Positions 9,909 to 19,689 of a stretch of 64,000 bases of DNA are shown here, in pieces. The DNA comes from Incurvaria masculella (lineage: Eukaryota; Arthropoda; Insecta; Lepidoptera; Incurvariidae). The first letter of the stretch is position 1. Each line of letters opens with the position of its first letter. The DNA lies in assembly GCA_946894095.1 (NCBI GenBank), contig OX335657.1, positions 2,170,001 through 2,234,000 of the forward strand, given 5' to 3'. The notes under the pieces are model-generated. The model was not told where the DNA came from, did not search any database, and worked only from the letters and a program-made list of their open reading frames with translations. Both the position numbers and the translations under genes were made by a program.

Positions 9909-10479
9909 AGATGGTATGAGGATGCTCTTAAAAACTATTTCCGTTCTTGCTTATATTCTATCTAATATACTCATATGTACGTACTTAACTACACAAACTC
10001 AAGCCTTACATTAAACGTAGCAAGTTGGGAAAACTTTTGTTTCACCGGAAGAGGTCGACCGATCAACTATAGGGGAAAATTGTTCACGCGTCGAAAGGCA
10101 GGACAAACTTCGCGGTGGAGGGCCGAACTCGATTTCTGCCTCCTCACCGTGGGCCACCGCCATCCTTATACATTATTTAACGTTTAGTATGTCCGTCTGT
10201 ACTTCTGTTCTCATGTAAATTAATTTCTCGTGTACGTGGATTGTATTGGAAAGGTCTTAATTTCTGCCTTCGTTAACGAATGTATTTACAAATAGTTATA
10301 TACTATGCTTTTGCAGTTGAAATAGTCATGGGCAAATATTCTTAATGTACAAAAATACCAAAATACGTACCTACAAAAACGAATGAAAAACTCGTTGAAC
10401 GCTTTTGAAGTAAATAAATCATAAGAGGTAAAATCAAATGCAATGTTTCGCGAGAGCAAAATTGTTTACTGTCTTTAGT
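9909..10479. other. Unassigned; moderately GC-rich patch 10020-10170
   Basis: The patch contains a 70-codon frame (9975-10187) that resembles no family I know. No acceptor and donor pair brackets it convincingly. It could be conserved non-coding DNA, but nothing here decides it. Confidence 0.3.
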
Positions 10480-10481
10480 TA

Positions 10482-10696
10482 TAGTTCTTGCAATCCACGA
10501 AGTCTTGCGGGCTTTACTTGTGGCAAACACGTATTTGCAGGCGTGTCCAAACCACCATGGCCAGACCATTTATTTGTCTAACGTTTTTCTTTATTGTCTT
10601 AATGCTAACCATATCCTCGTTCTTACACACACTTGGACACGAATGCAGTTACGTGTTTACAAGTTAGCCGCTAGACTTCGTGGATTGCAAGAACTA
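10482..10696. mobile_element. Palindromic MITE with TA target duplication
   Basis: A 215-bp element beginning TAGTTCTTGCAATCCACGAA and ending with its complement. The inverted arms are about 70 bp (10482-10553 and 10628-10696, about 80 % matched), with an unpaired middle of about 75 bp. TA lies on both sides (10480-10481 and 10697-10698), as expected of a Tc1/mariner-like element. No ORF for a transposase. Confidence 0.85.
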
Positions 10697-10719
10697 TATA
10701 CCTAGTTAGATTGTAAAAC

Positions 10720-10996
10720 ACCGGCCAAGTGCGAGTCGGACTCGCACACGAAGGGTTCCGTACCATCGCACAAGATTTAACACAAAAAATCGGGTTTTTT
10801 GGATGAGGGATTAACCTTTAATTTTTATTATATTTAAATTGTACCTATTGTTATAGCGGCAAAATAAATACACACTCTGAAAATTTCAGCTGCCTATTAC
10901 GGTTCATGAGTTAGAGCCCTGTGACAGACGGACGGACAGCGGAGGTTTAGTAATAGGGTTGCGTTGGCACCCTTTGGGTTCGGAACCATAAAAACA
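10720..10996 (+). mobile_element. Repeat A copy
   Basis: Starts CACCGGCCAAGTGCGAGTCG, keeps ATAGCGGCAAAATAAATACA, has only a very short GACGGACGGAC tract, and ends TTGGGTTCGGAACCATAAAA. The short microsatellite shows that the tract length varies strongly between copies. Confidence 0.85.
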
Positions 10997-11242
10997 AGTT
11001 TCATATTTTTGGCCATTCATTTGTTTAATCAGCTGCACCGAGAGAAAAACAACTAAAGGAGAAGAACTGACATTCCAAGAGCAAAAGTATATTCAGCGTG
11101 TGCTAAATTGAACACAGAGTGTTCGCCCTATTAATAGACGAGCAGGCTGCGGCGCCGCAGATCGAACGTCAGCTAATTGCCACATATTAGCGGAATTACC
11201 CCAATATTACCGCCATTACGCGCGAATGTCGCCCAGGTGAAT

Positions 11243-12089
11243 GTTGCCAGGATTGGAGGTTCCACTGGGCCCGATAGAGGTATCTTCGCATGGATTAGGT
11301 AAACTATTCCATTTCATTACAACATTTTACTGATAATTTTACACAATAATTTTGAAGAGTACTAGCCATCTAGAAAGGAAGAGCGTGAGCGGCGACTGAA
11401 ACTGAAGACTGAAGTGATGACACATACACTGACGATAGCGCCGGCCAGTCAGTTCGCTTGTGAACTTGCTCACTACTATCAAGTTCCAACGACACTTAAG
11501 AATACGTAAGAACTGCACAGGACGCCATTTACTGGGATCATTCTAATTAGCGCGTCCTGATTTCGTAAGCGAACTAGCACTACCATCAGTACATTATATT
11601 GGTACCGATGTACCAAAGTACCTTCGGTACTCGGGAGCCAGAAATGGCGCCTGTGATGTTTTTTTTTATTTGGTTACTTGAGCTTACAGACCCTCTATAA
11701 CAAAATGAAATGTATCAAACATATAAATGGACAGGCGATTTAGTGTATCCCTGGAGTAAGCGAGCGAAATCAATGATCTTTGCAATATAGTGATAAGTGA
11801 TGCGTAACTCGTAATAGTAAATATATAATATATTATAGTAAATAATAATTATTCCAACTTATCGTCAGAGTATGTTTTATCACTAAAACGATACTACACT
11901 GCCGCTATACGGATAAGTTTCAGTCGCCGTTCTAGATGGCTTGTCCCCTTCAAAATTATTGTGTAAAATCTTCAGTTACCTACAATTATGTAATGAAATG
12001 AAATAGTTCACCTAACCCATGCGACGTGGGTCCGATAAAGGTCACGATACCTTTATCGGACCCAGCGGAACCTCCAATACTGGCAACGG
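11243..12089. mobile_element. TIR element with arms of about 200 bp
   Basis: The left arm (11243-11440) is inverted at 11868-12089. Matching landmarks are TTGGAGGTTCC, GGGTCCGATAAAGGTAT (GGGCCCGATAGAGGTAT on the left), CATGGATTAGGT and TTTACACAATAATTTTGAAG, then AGCCATCTAGAA and CGGCGACTGAAACT. The right arm carries an extra 15-bp perfect hairpin at 12028-12063. The middle has no transposase ORF. An 850-bp foldback or MITE-like relic; superfamily unknown. Confidence 0.8.
12028..12063. repeat. 15-bp perfect hairpin
   Basis: GGGTCCGATAAAGGT and its exact complement are separated by CACGAT. It sits inside the right arm of the surrounding TIR element and is absent from the left arm, so it appears to be a local inverted duplication of the arm sequence. 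Confidence 0.9.
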
Positions 12090-12210
12090 AGCAGAAGTGA
12101 GCGGAAGTGTCGTGCCTGGGCGGCAGGAGAACGTAACGCGATCAAATCGATGTAATTTTTCGTAAAGGTCTGGTACGTAGCACCTGTAACCGTACAGCAT
12201 GGATGAAAAG
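12090..12210 (+). repeat. Dispersed repeat V, copy 1
   Basis: Shared with 53985-54095: GAAGTGAGCGGAA, GCGATCAAATCGAT and TGGTACGTAGCACC. It abuts the end of the TIR element, so it may be the outer part of the same family. Confidence 0.55.
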
Positions 12211-12936
12211 ATGTATGCCTGTAGATGAAGCGAAAGAGGTATGCTGTGGTTGTGTTGTATGGCTCTTTATCATCTCTGCCTACCCCTCCGGTAAAGCGGC
12301 GTGAAGGTATGAAGGTAGAACCATCTCCGCTTTCTACCGAGCCCAACAATCCAAAATTGATCTTTGAACTAAAAGCTCCGCATTGAACTGTCAAATATGT
12401 ATTACGAAATCAGCCAAACTTCTACCCCGATGAGATTTATTCCCCAAATCCCGATCGGGAGCGATAAATCATCCAACGGCGCTGTCATCGCCGCGTGCCG
12501 CCTGTTTGTATCGTAAACTGAAAATGATCTTTAAATTACTCAGCAATAAGTCACTCAATGGCTCGCTGGCGGAGCGTTCTGTTTGGCGCCCTTTTGTTCA
12601 CCTTTGCTATAAATTCGCGCCCAAACTTCGGCGCCTCTCGCTCTGGGGCCTGATGTGTTGTGAGTTCGCCCGGATAAGGATTTGGAACTTGGACCACGGA
12701 ACCGACTCGAAGACCACTATTGTGTCTTTCTATTTACTTTATTTTCTCTTCGTCTACAATGTTTTTGTTTGTTCTTCTGTGTGCTTTTACTTTTGGTTTA
12801 CACACAAAAGTAACGACATAGGCCATCTAGCGCGCTTACCATGAGACTTGGTAGAACAGATTAAGGCAAAGAACAAAGAACAATAGAAACAGCAACCCTC
12901 AGTTTAAGTTACTTACTAAGTTATTTGTATTTAAAG
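12211..12936. other. Unassigned
   Basis: No gene is supported. The 112-codon frame at 12506-12844 looks like chance: hydrophobic, AT-rich and without a domain. Bases 12470-12660 are slightly GC-richer. Confidence 0.35.
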
Positions 12937-13092
12937 AATGAGAGGAAGGCAAGAGACAAATCAAGAATTGAAAACGATAGTTTACCACATGAATGGCAGA
13001 TCAGCAAACGCACGTCGAGTATTAAAGTTGCGTAAAGTTATTCAACCGACGGAAACGAAAATTTTTTAGTACCCGGCAGAAAATAATGCATA
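12937..13092 (+). repeat. Direct repeat unit 1
   Basis: Shares ATGAGAGGAA, AATCAAGAATTGAAAAC (GAGTCAAGAATTTAAAAC in unit 2), ATAGTTTACCACATGAAT, TTATTCAACCGAC and AGTACCCGGCAGAAAATAAT with unit 2 about 230-330 bases to the right. Both units contain a short frame starting MRG. No known protein is recognised. Confidence 0.65.
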
Positions 13093-13099
13093 TTCACTG

Positions 13100-13145
13100 C
13101 CACCAGTCACTGCAAATGAACGCGCAGTTCGATTTTGGTTCCAAC
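13100..13145 (+). mobile_element. Possible mariner transposase scrap
   Basis: One frame reads ANERAVRFWFQRF, which resembles the N-terminal helix of mariner-type transposases (RTVxxWFxRF). Only about 15 residues are readable before stops. Chance similarity cannot be excluded. Confidence 0.25.
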
Positions 13146-13170
13146 GTTTCCATTGACATTTTTATTTAAA

Positions 13171-13420
13171 AAAATGAGAGGAAAGCCGGAGACGAGTCAA
13201 GAATTTAAAACCATAGTTTATCACATGAATTGCACATTAGAAAACACACCTCGAGTAAGTTGCATTACGTTATTCAACCGACGCAATCATTTCGGAAGTA
13301 AGACCACTTTTATCAATGAAAAATATTTAGTTACGAAAGAATTCATTAACTCTCGCTCCCAACATTTGTTCACTAATATAAAATGAACATTATATAGTAC
13401 CCGGCAGAAAATAATGCACT
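13171..13420 (+). repeat. Direct repeat unit 2
   Basis: Second copy of the sequence at 12937-13092, longer by about 90 bases, with an 83-codon frame overlapping it. The two units diverge by substitutions and indels. Its right end overlaps the left arm of the MITE at 13396. Confidence 0.6.
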
Positions 13421-13586
13421 TCGGACGTTTAAAAGAAACAATCGGCTAGTTTCGGCTTTGTAAAGGGTAATCTCTCTCGCACAAGTACTGAGTGACAGCA
13501 TGTGACAGCGACGACGCTCAACGAGCCGAAACTGGGCGATTGAATTTTTTCAAGGTCCGATGTGCATTATTTACGGCATGATACTG
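13396..13586. mobile_element. Palindromic MITE
   Basis: The left arm AGTACCCGGCAGAAAATAAT, continuing through TGCACTTCGGACG and AGTTTCGGCT, is inverted at the right end (13525-13586). Arms are about 62 bp with moderate mismatches, and TA flanks are possible. The same left terminus occurs at 13069, so a second partial copy lies just upstream. Confidence 0.75.
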
Positions 13587-13589
13587 TAC

Positions 13590-14818
13590 GTTATCATTAT
13601 CCTTTCAGTGTGAACACTTGAAATAGCATCTCATATGAATAGCGATCACCTGCTTTATATCCAGCAGTAAGATAAATAGCTACAGCTAGCAATATTTTTC
13701 TTATTTTTAATTTATAATTATTTAAAATCACAATTTCTTTGTGTGTCCGAGTGACCTCCAACAAGATGGCCGCCTTGGCGCCTGTCCAGTCAACCGTGTA
13801 GTCATGACAACTACTATTTATTTAATCGAAATTAAAATGGTTGATTACTAGAAGATAGATATATTATTGTTTTATTATTTTTCTTAATTTGTAATAATAA
13901 TAATTTTCTAATTGTATTATCTGTGGTAATTATATTGTTTAATAAATTAAAACCTTAATGAGGACATAAAATAGTCGATAAAATATAAGCTGCCATAATA
14001 AATAAACGCATGGGAAACCTTTCAAGCAATGTGTTTATGGGGATGGGATATTGCAGTCAAAACAACATAACCCCAAAGTTCATTTCGCCCAAAGCGCCAT
14101 CTATCAGCGAGTAAACTCATCTAGCACGCTTCATATAATTAACGGCGCGCCTTAAGAGGAGCATACGTCAAGCTCGTTGCGGCCGTAAACGCCTTCTCAT
14201 CCCCTTAATTCCTCGGGGTGAAATTGCCGCCTGTGATTAAAATAGCTCCGAAGGCTGTCAAAGTTAATATCCGAGACTTTCGATGTGTGCGCTTTAATAT
14301 CATGGATATTGCGATTCGAGCGAAGCGTTTTAGAAGTTTCTGCGTTCAAAATGTTAATCGCTGCGCGAGCAATAATTCGAGCCGTGCATGCTCGCACATA
14401 TTTATCCACGGTGAGTTTTACCACGGAATATATATTGGATTACATCCAGTAGTCGATTAAATCCCGATTGTGTGCACCTGCACATGCACATGTCGCTTGT
14501 ATGGGCCCTAAACTAGTTTCGCGGTTTTGATCCGTAGCGAATGGTCCTTCGAAGCCATCTTTTTAAAATACCAGAACCAGCAGTGCCCCGCCAATATTTC
14601 AGTGACAGCCCCGACACTCCATGGGGGCCCTGGGCCTCATATGTAGTTACCGCCTTTTAAATAAGGGGGGCAGAATAGCATTTCTTATGGCGGCAGCGCA
14701 GACACGAGTTAGTGGAAAAGGTGTAACTGTAGTTAGTTCGCTTACCAATTCGGGACGCGAAAGAACCAATGTTCGTTGCACTAATATCATCTTGTAAAGT
14801 TCTAACGTGTCGTTGCAA
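13590..14818. other. Unassigned
   Basis: No gene or known repeat is seen. Bases 14190-14460 are relatively GC-balanced with open frames on both strands but no splice-bounded exon, and could be conserved non-coding sequence. Bases 13680-14030 are very AT-rich. Confidence 0.3.
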
Positions 14819-14930
14819 CTCGAGAAATCAGTCACCGGCGTTGCCGCCATTGTATGTAAAAGTGGCCACGCCGCCGAAACTACAAGCTAGTTTCAGTTGC
14901 TACTGTCGTCCTTCCATGATCGTCATGATT
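14819..14930 (+). repeat. Dispersed repeat W, copy 1
   Basis: Landmarks are TTGCCGCCATTGTATGTAAA, GCCACGCCGCCGAAAC, CTAGTTTC, TTGCTACT and GTCCTTCCATG. Related copies are at 42530, 55062 (minus) and 56058. Short, non-coding, class unknown. Confidence 0.65.
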
Positions 14931-14954
14931 CACTGTTTGTTTGTTTTCCAGTCT

Positions 14955-15119
14955 AAGGGCCGAGTGCACGAAAGGACACAAAATCAAAATCAACGTCAAC
15001 GTACGATCAAACACGTCACTTTGTGTGGACAGTATGGAAGGAACTCTATGCGGTTCACTAAAAGTGACGTGTTGGATCATTGATTAACTCAGCCGTTTCT
15101 TCGTGCAACCGGGGCTTAA
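14955..15119. mobile_element. Palindromic MITE, about 165 bp
   Basis: Left AAGGGCCGAGTGCACGAA pairs with right TTCGTGCAACCGGGGCTT. Further in, GATCAAACACGTCACTTT pairs with AAAAGTGACGTGTTGGATC. Arms are about 60 bp and imperfect. No coding capacity. Confidence 0.75.
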
Positions 15120-15120
15120 G

Positions 15121-15418
15121 GTCATATACAGGTACAGGTGAACTTATAAAACCGGGTGACTTCATAAATACCGGCATCGCTTCAGGGGGTGTATATTCCA
15201 TTTAATAAAATAACCCCATTGAAAAACCTCAAAGATAAGTCTGAGAGCAAACATTTTGAGAGCCAGCGGCGAAAACTCAAGGCGCTACCGAGGACCGATA
15301 ACCTCTCAAACTTTCGGTGGACGGTTAGGAGTTTCCAAATATTTTTTAAAGGACAGAATGGCTTCCTCCAGGACTTGTTTAAATGAAATACATTTATAAA
15401 TATGAAAGTAAATATTAG
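15121..15418. other. Unassigned
   Basis: Nothing recognised. Overlapping open frames on both strands (15182-15442) have no domain and appear to be chance. Confidence 0.35.
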
Positions 15419-15453
15419 GCTTCCGTGCCCAGAGGGTAACAACGGAACCCTAT
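15419..15453 (-). mobile_element. Repeat A, 3'-end fragment
   Basis: TTCCGTGCCCAGAGGGTAAC followed by AACGGAACCCTATT matches the 3' end of family A read on minus. It is only 35 bases. Confidence 0.5.
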
Positions 15454-15611
15454 TTTATTTTTATTTACTTTAATTAAACTTTTGGTAGTCAAACTACACT
15501 TAGTTACGTCTCAAACTGATAGACCCGCGGATCAACTCAGTAAAGAAGAACCCGCAAACAAACTTCACTGGTTTACATATTTTTCCGGAAAATTATGTAA
15601 AATACACATTA

Positions 15612-15742
15612 ACGGCCGTATTCAGAGTAGGCGGACCAGCTTTAACACGAGGATTACGCCCGGACTATACCGGTTTTTGAATGGTTAGTCCGGTGCTAAT
15701 CCCGTACTAAGTTTTGACAGGTTCACTCTGAATACAACTGTT
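15612..15742. mobile_element. Short palindromic MITE, about 130 bp
   Basis: CGTATTCAGAGTAGGCGGAC on the left is inverted as GTTCACTCTGAATACAAC on the right. Inner pairs are GGATTACGCCCGGACTA and TAGTCCGGTGCTAATCC. The whole element is nearly one hairpin. Confidence 0.8.
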
Positions 15743-15863
15743 AGAGCTAAATGCTACTGCCAAAAATTAATAAGACAAAAAACAAATAATATAAGAAACA
15801 GCAACTATCAGTGTAAGTGTATTGAAAATATTTTTCCACATATTTTATATTTCTATTAATCCA

Positions 15864-15939
15864 TGTCAGTCAGTCAGTCAGCGTGTTTGCGTCCACTGCT
15901 GAACATACGCCTCTCCATTTTTTCGCCAGTCCTCCCGGA
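15864..15939 (-). mobile_element. RTE LINE tail fragment
   Basis: (GTCA)n then GCGTGTTTGCGTCCACTGCT and CGCCTCTCC, the reverse complement of the tail seen at 8400-8498 (CTCCxACTTxxGGAGAGGC to (CTGA)n). Only about 75 bases remain. Confidence 0.75.
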
Positions 15940-16343
15940 CTAATCGGATTAATCCATAATTCTTTAATATTTAAAAAAAACCACAAGAACCGATATTTTT
16001 TGGTAAATCTCGTACAATGTTATGTAACCCTTCGTGTTAGAATCCGGCGCGCCCTTGGCATGGTACGCTAATTCTTCATTGTTCTGTCATTATATGCATT
16101 GACTTTAAATATTTGTAATTCGATTCTTATTTGTGTCTTTTGCATAATGCTTTTGCTAATTTGGGTCATAGGTACCATTTTATGTTTTTAGTCAACCCAA
16201 ACATATTTTATATTTCGTTTCCTCGGCTCTCTAGAAAGAACTTACCTATCTATTATTCTCCTGTCTCCAAATCATCTGGTTCTACACAACATAATACAAT
16301 CCGGATTTGTAAAGTCATAGATTGATAAGTCACATATTAATCT

Positions 16344-16966
16344 ATGGTACAGGTTTCCACTTCAATACACCGAAAAATACATCTACCTAGGTAAGCAAAT
16401 TAGTTTCAACACACAAAGCAACTTTCAGGAGGTCGAACGTCGGGCACAGCTAACATGGAATAAATACTGGAGCTTGAAGGAAATATTTAAAAGCAACATG
16501 CCAATCGACCTGAAGACCAAGGTTATGAATACTTGCCTTATACCATGCCTGACCTACGCCTGCCAAACGTGGAAGTTTAATAACAACATTAGAAACAAAA
16601 TTACAACCTGCCAACGCGGAATGGAGCGCAGTATGCTGAACATTAAAAAAATACATAAAATAAGACATGAAAAAATACGAAACATCACAAAAGCAACAGA
16701 CGGTCTGACACAAGCTCTTGCAACAAAATGGAAGTGGGCAGGACATGTCGCACGCCTTCAAGACCGAAGGTGGACAAATAGCGTGACTGCATGGAGGGGA
16801 CCAGGAGGTAAAAGAAAAAAAAAGAAAAAAAGGGAGACCAAGAAATAGATGGGAAGATGAAATAAAAAACATAGCAGGCCCAAATTGGATGGAAACAGCC
16901 AAATCCAGAGATGATTGGCTAACCTTGGAGGAGGCCTTTACCTGCAGAGGGGTTCTTACAGAATTA
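16344..16966 (+). mobile_element. RTE-type LINE ORF C-terminus, frameshifted
   Basis: The frame runs from YTEKYIYLGKQISFNTQ through EVERRAQLTWNKYWSLKEIF, LIPCLTYACQTWKF and KWKWAGHVARLQDRRW. It then shifts at an A-rich run (about 16808-16832) into KGRPRNRWEDEIKNIAGPNW and DDWLTLEEAFTCRG before a stop near 16972. YLG, SYWSLKE-type, WxGHVAR and GRPxxRW blocks are those of the RTE clade reverse transcriptase end. Belongs to a different subfamily from 8266-8498. The frameshift makes it non-functional. The 150-codon antisense ORF is a shadow. Confidence 0.85.
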
Positions 16967-16979
16967 ATTAATTAACAAC

Positions 16980-17439
16980 TATACTAACTAAAATCGTTAC
17001 TAACCAATTTTCTGTCAGAAATATAAGGCTTTTTTATTTTATTTTTTATTTATTTTACAGGTAAGTGCTTTAACTTATTTCCTACTTAACGTATATCTTG
17101 GTAAAAACAAAACACAACCAAAACAAATTGTGAAGACTAATAAATTGTTTCACCTCCTCGTTTTCTGTTCCTAGCCGATCGTTGTCCTTGCCAGAAAATT
17201 GATTTGGTATGAGAAAATAAAGCGGTTCAATTGTTTCGTGGAAAGTTTCACCCGCTCTCGTAACAAAAATAAGAGTAACTTTTAATCCCGTTCTAAATTT
17301 TCGATAAAAATTTTAACTCCTCGTGCGGGCCAATTTTTTTTCCTTTTCTTATTGTGTAACATGGATAAAGGATTTAGTTTTCGTTTCCATTTATTAAACT
17401 TTCAGGTAGTCAAAAACGCAATGCCCGCAAAAAGTATGC
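16980..17439. other. Unassigned AT-rich DNA
   Basis: No gene or recognised repeat. Confidence 0.4.
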
Positions 17440-17560
17440 TTGTTGGCTCAAGCCCAGCGTTGCAGTATATTCATAAAGTAGTTATTTTTACAGCTTTCGT
17501 TATTTAATGTGTCCTTGCTTCACGATGGATTCTACGTACATACATTTATATATAACATTC
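17440..17560 (+). mobile_element. SINE L, 3' half
   Basis: Reads GTATGCTTGTTGGCTCAAG (a degraded B-box region), GCAGTATATTCATAAAGTAG, TTATTTAATGTGTCCTTGC, TTCACGATGGATTCTACG. Plus orientation, head absent. Confidence 0.7.
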
Positions 17561-18487
17561 TTTAAAAAGCGACGTATATACTCAATACAAAATAATATTT
17601 AATATAAAAAAGCTTGTCACAAAATCTTAACGTTTTCTTACATTTTTACCAACAATGTTTTCAAACATGTTTCAGATCATATTCGAAAAACATAAAACAA
17701 TAATGTTATCACATGACTACGGTATTATATATTTTATTTAGACGCGGTGAATATTGAGATGATATTCTTACTGTCATGTTATTAGTCATATCATTAGCTC
17801 ATGAATTAATTTAGCATGGTATGAAATAAGGAAAAAGTAACAAAAAGTCAAACATGGTATTGGGCTGTTAATTCAATTGCTTACTGTTATGAATACAACG
17901 TTTCGTTCAAGCACTGATTTATTTGATCTGATTTAATTTGACTTATTTTCTCTTCTTAATAAAGTCTCTGCAATATTACAAGCTGCTTATCTGGGATTAC
18001 AGTGACGTGAAAAGACGAAGAAGATAGGACTTTGCCAGCAAAATGCTGACTCCTTTTGTGGAACTTCCAGAGTCTGAGAATCGAATGCCAGTGAATTAGG
18101 GCGATTAGCTGTGCGAAATCGGATCGGCAGAATAAGTAAACATGCCACTTAACGTACTTTCTTAACTTTGCCGAGAATTCCCTAGTATTTAACGCAAGAC
18201 AGTCGAATCAGTCTTCGGGCGAGTTCACCAAAATCCTGACAAGCAAGCGTACGTGCGCTGACAACCGTATTGACTGTTAAAAAAGCGTATAGTCAAACGT
18301 TTAGAGTTACTGAATTAGATTTGAGCATTAGAAGATTTTAAAATAAATTGACAGTGTGTGAAATCACATACTTACTTAGTAGTCGCGAAATGGTTAAGTA
18401 AAGCTGCCCATTTGAAAAGCTTCACGACAAGAATGTATTGTTCTGACTCGCGCGCGGAGATTTCCGTATAAATTTGTATGCACTTTT
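17561..18487. other. Unassigned
   Basis: AT-rich with no feature I can support. Confidence 0.4.
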
Positions 18488-18690
18488 TTATGTGATATGT
18501 ATGGCCAATACCACACCTACTGTCATGATATTAGCCCAATACACTTTATGGGAACTAGGTGCCATGTAAGGACCTTTCTCTTATTGCACAGCTGCATTGA
18601 ATTGGATGTAAATCACGGAAAATCTTCATTGCCGCTTCGCTCATCGTTCATTCTATGCGGTGGTAACAGCCTGTGCGGGATTAATGCTAT
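18488..18690 (-). mobile_element. SINE T fragment
   Basis: Tail to middle of the family: ATGTATGGCCAATACCACAC, CTACTGTCATGATATTAGCC, GGGAACTAGGTGCCATG and TTCATTGCCGCTTCGCTCAT. Same CACCTACTGTCAT subfamily variant as 6324-6478. Confidence 0.75.
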
Positions 18691-18770
18691 CAGCAAGGAA
18701 GGGAACGTAGACTTCGAACTGCGAACGATATCCATGATATACTGCCTTAAACATTTTCATACAAATTTTC

Positions 18771-18848
18771 TAAACATTTCTTGTTTTGACTGAGGAATCA
18801 AACCGAAGCCATTTTATGGAACTCGATCACCTCATTAGCCTCTTAAGG
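18771..18848 (-). mobile_element. Half of a foldback element
   Basis: GACTGAGGAATCAAACCGAA, CCATTTTATGGAACTCGATC and ACCTCATTAGCCTCTTAA match one arm of the inverted-repeat element at 29396-29700. It lies at the 3' edge of a LINE remnant. A related LINE end at 36.9 kb lacks it, so it was probably inserted. Confidence 0.6.
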
Positions 18849-18851
18849 TGC

Positions 18852-19222
18852 CCGAAATCGCCCATGAGCTTTCGAACTTTTAAGGGGCCTGCGAAAACCA
18901 TGCCGGCCAGCCAGGACGGCCTTCTTCACACCATGTTTGAAGGACCCCACCTTGTTCTTTGGGGGAAATCCTACAGATAAAGGTTTTAGAGGATCGGTTG
19001 GTTCTGATTGTTGGAGCCGGCCGTGCATTGGACGGGTGCATTTCCTGCCTGTTCCGCATTGTGCGATGGTATAAAGGGGACGGAGGGAGGCATAACCCTG
19101 CAACTCCGACGATCATTCCATGGTAAATACGGTAGAACACAGAGAGAGAACCTACATCCCTTCGGAGACATCCACCTCCACGTTCCGAGTTGGAGGGTCT
19201 CTAAATTCAGAAATACCCCAAG
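18852..19222 (-). mobile_element. LINE reverse transcriptase C-terminal remnant
   Basis: On minus, reading in several frames, the order is FLNLETLQL, FYRIYHG, PPSPLYHRTMRNRQEMHPSN, GSFKHGVKKAVLAGRHGF. This is the end of the jockey/CR1-type polyprotein common in Lepidoptera (LExLALRRDV, FYRxYHGECS, then xxxGxFKxxVxxxL). Several frameshifts break it. The same subdomain appears in the plus-strand LINE entering at 63774, and a shorter version is at 36917-37050. Confidence 0.8.
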
Positions 19223-19224
19223 GA

Positions 19225-19414
19225 CAAATAGTTTAAAAGTTACGACGACGAGAATGTCTTGAAGTGAAACGCCCCAATGATATTGATGACGTGCGGTGGT
19301 TATAGGCTGAATAAGGTTACAAATAGTTTAAGAGACACGACGATGAGAATGTCCTCAAGTGAAAAGCCCCAATGAGATTGATGACATACGATGGTTATCG
19401 GCCGAATAAGATTT
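19225..19414 (+). repeat. 95-bp tandem duplication
   Basis: Two head-to-tail units (19225-19319 and 19320-19414) share CAAATAGTTTAA, ACGACGA, GAGAATGTC, CCCCAATGA, ATTGATGAC, GGTTAT and GAATAAG. They diverge by roughly 15-20 %. They end 57 bases upstream of the signal-peptide exon, so they lie in the intron end or near the start of the gene. Confidence 0.85.
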
Positions 19415-19471
19415 TAAGGCTCGTGTGAATGTCCAAAACTATTATATAAAAGTGTGTTGCTGTTGTTGCAG

Positions 19472-19547
19472 ATGGGACGGCGCGCGTGGTGCGTGGCGCT
19501 GACTGCGTTGGTCGCAGCGGCCGGCGCCGCCTATGCGAGCACCGACC
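19472..19547 (+). CDS. First coding exon of a secreted or membrane protein (partial)
   Basis: Encodes 25 residues, starting MGRRAWCVALTALVAAAG, plus one base of the next codon (phase 1). A 3' splice site (TGTTGCTGTTGTTGCAG) ends at 19471 immediately before the ATG, and CGTGAGTA gives a consensus 5' splice site at 19548. The peptide is a textbook signal peptide: arginines at 3-4, a hydrophobic core at 6-20 and an AYA cleavage motif at 20-22, leaving a mature start STD. Third codon positions are about 84 % GC, against very AT-rich surroundings, which argues for a real host exon. A 5' UTR exon must lie upstream and the rest of the protein downstream; neither is identified here. Reading through the donor gives 73 codons, but the extension looks intronic. 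The protein family cannot be named from this peptide. Confidence 0.7.
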
Positions 19548-19689
19548 GTGAGTACTGCCGCAAGGCAATCTCTTCCCTTACACCAGGGTTTCTTAACCCT
19601 TTTACAGTCATGAACCCTTTGCGGGATTTCAAAATGATTAGGGATTCGTTCCGAAATCACTTGAAGGAAAAATAAAACAAGGCATTATG

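Noticed and set aside
15182..15442. Overlapping plus and minus ORFs
   Set aside because: Both are short and AT-rich; one overlaps a repeat A fragment. Judged chance.
16450..16902. 150-codon minus ORF, among the longest in the window
   Set aside because: It is antisense to an RTE LINE frame with clear family motifs on plus.
19445..19452. TATAAAAG as promoter of the signal-peptide exon
   Set aside because: A start site 25-30 bases downstream would fall inside the coding sequence. The adjacent T/G-rich tract and CAG fit a splice acceptor better.
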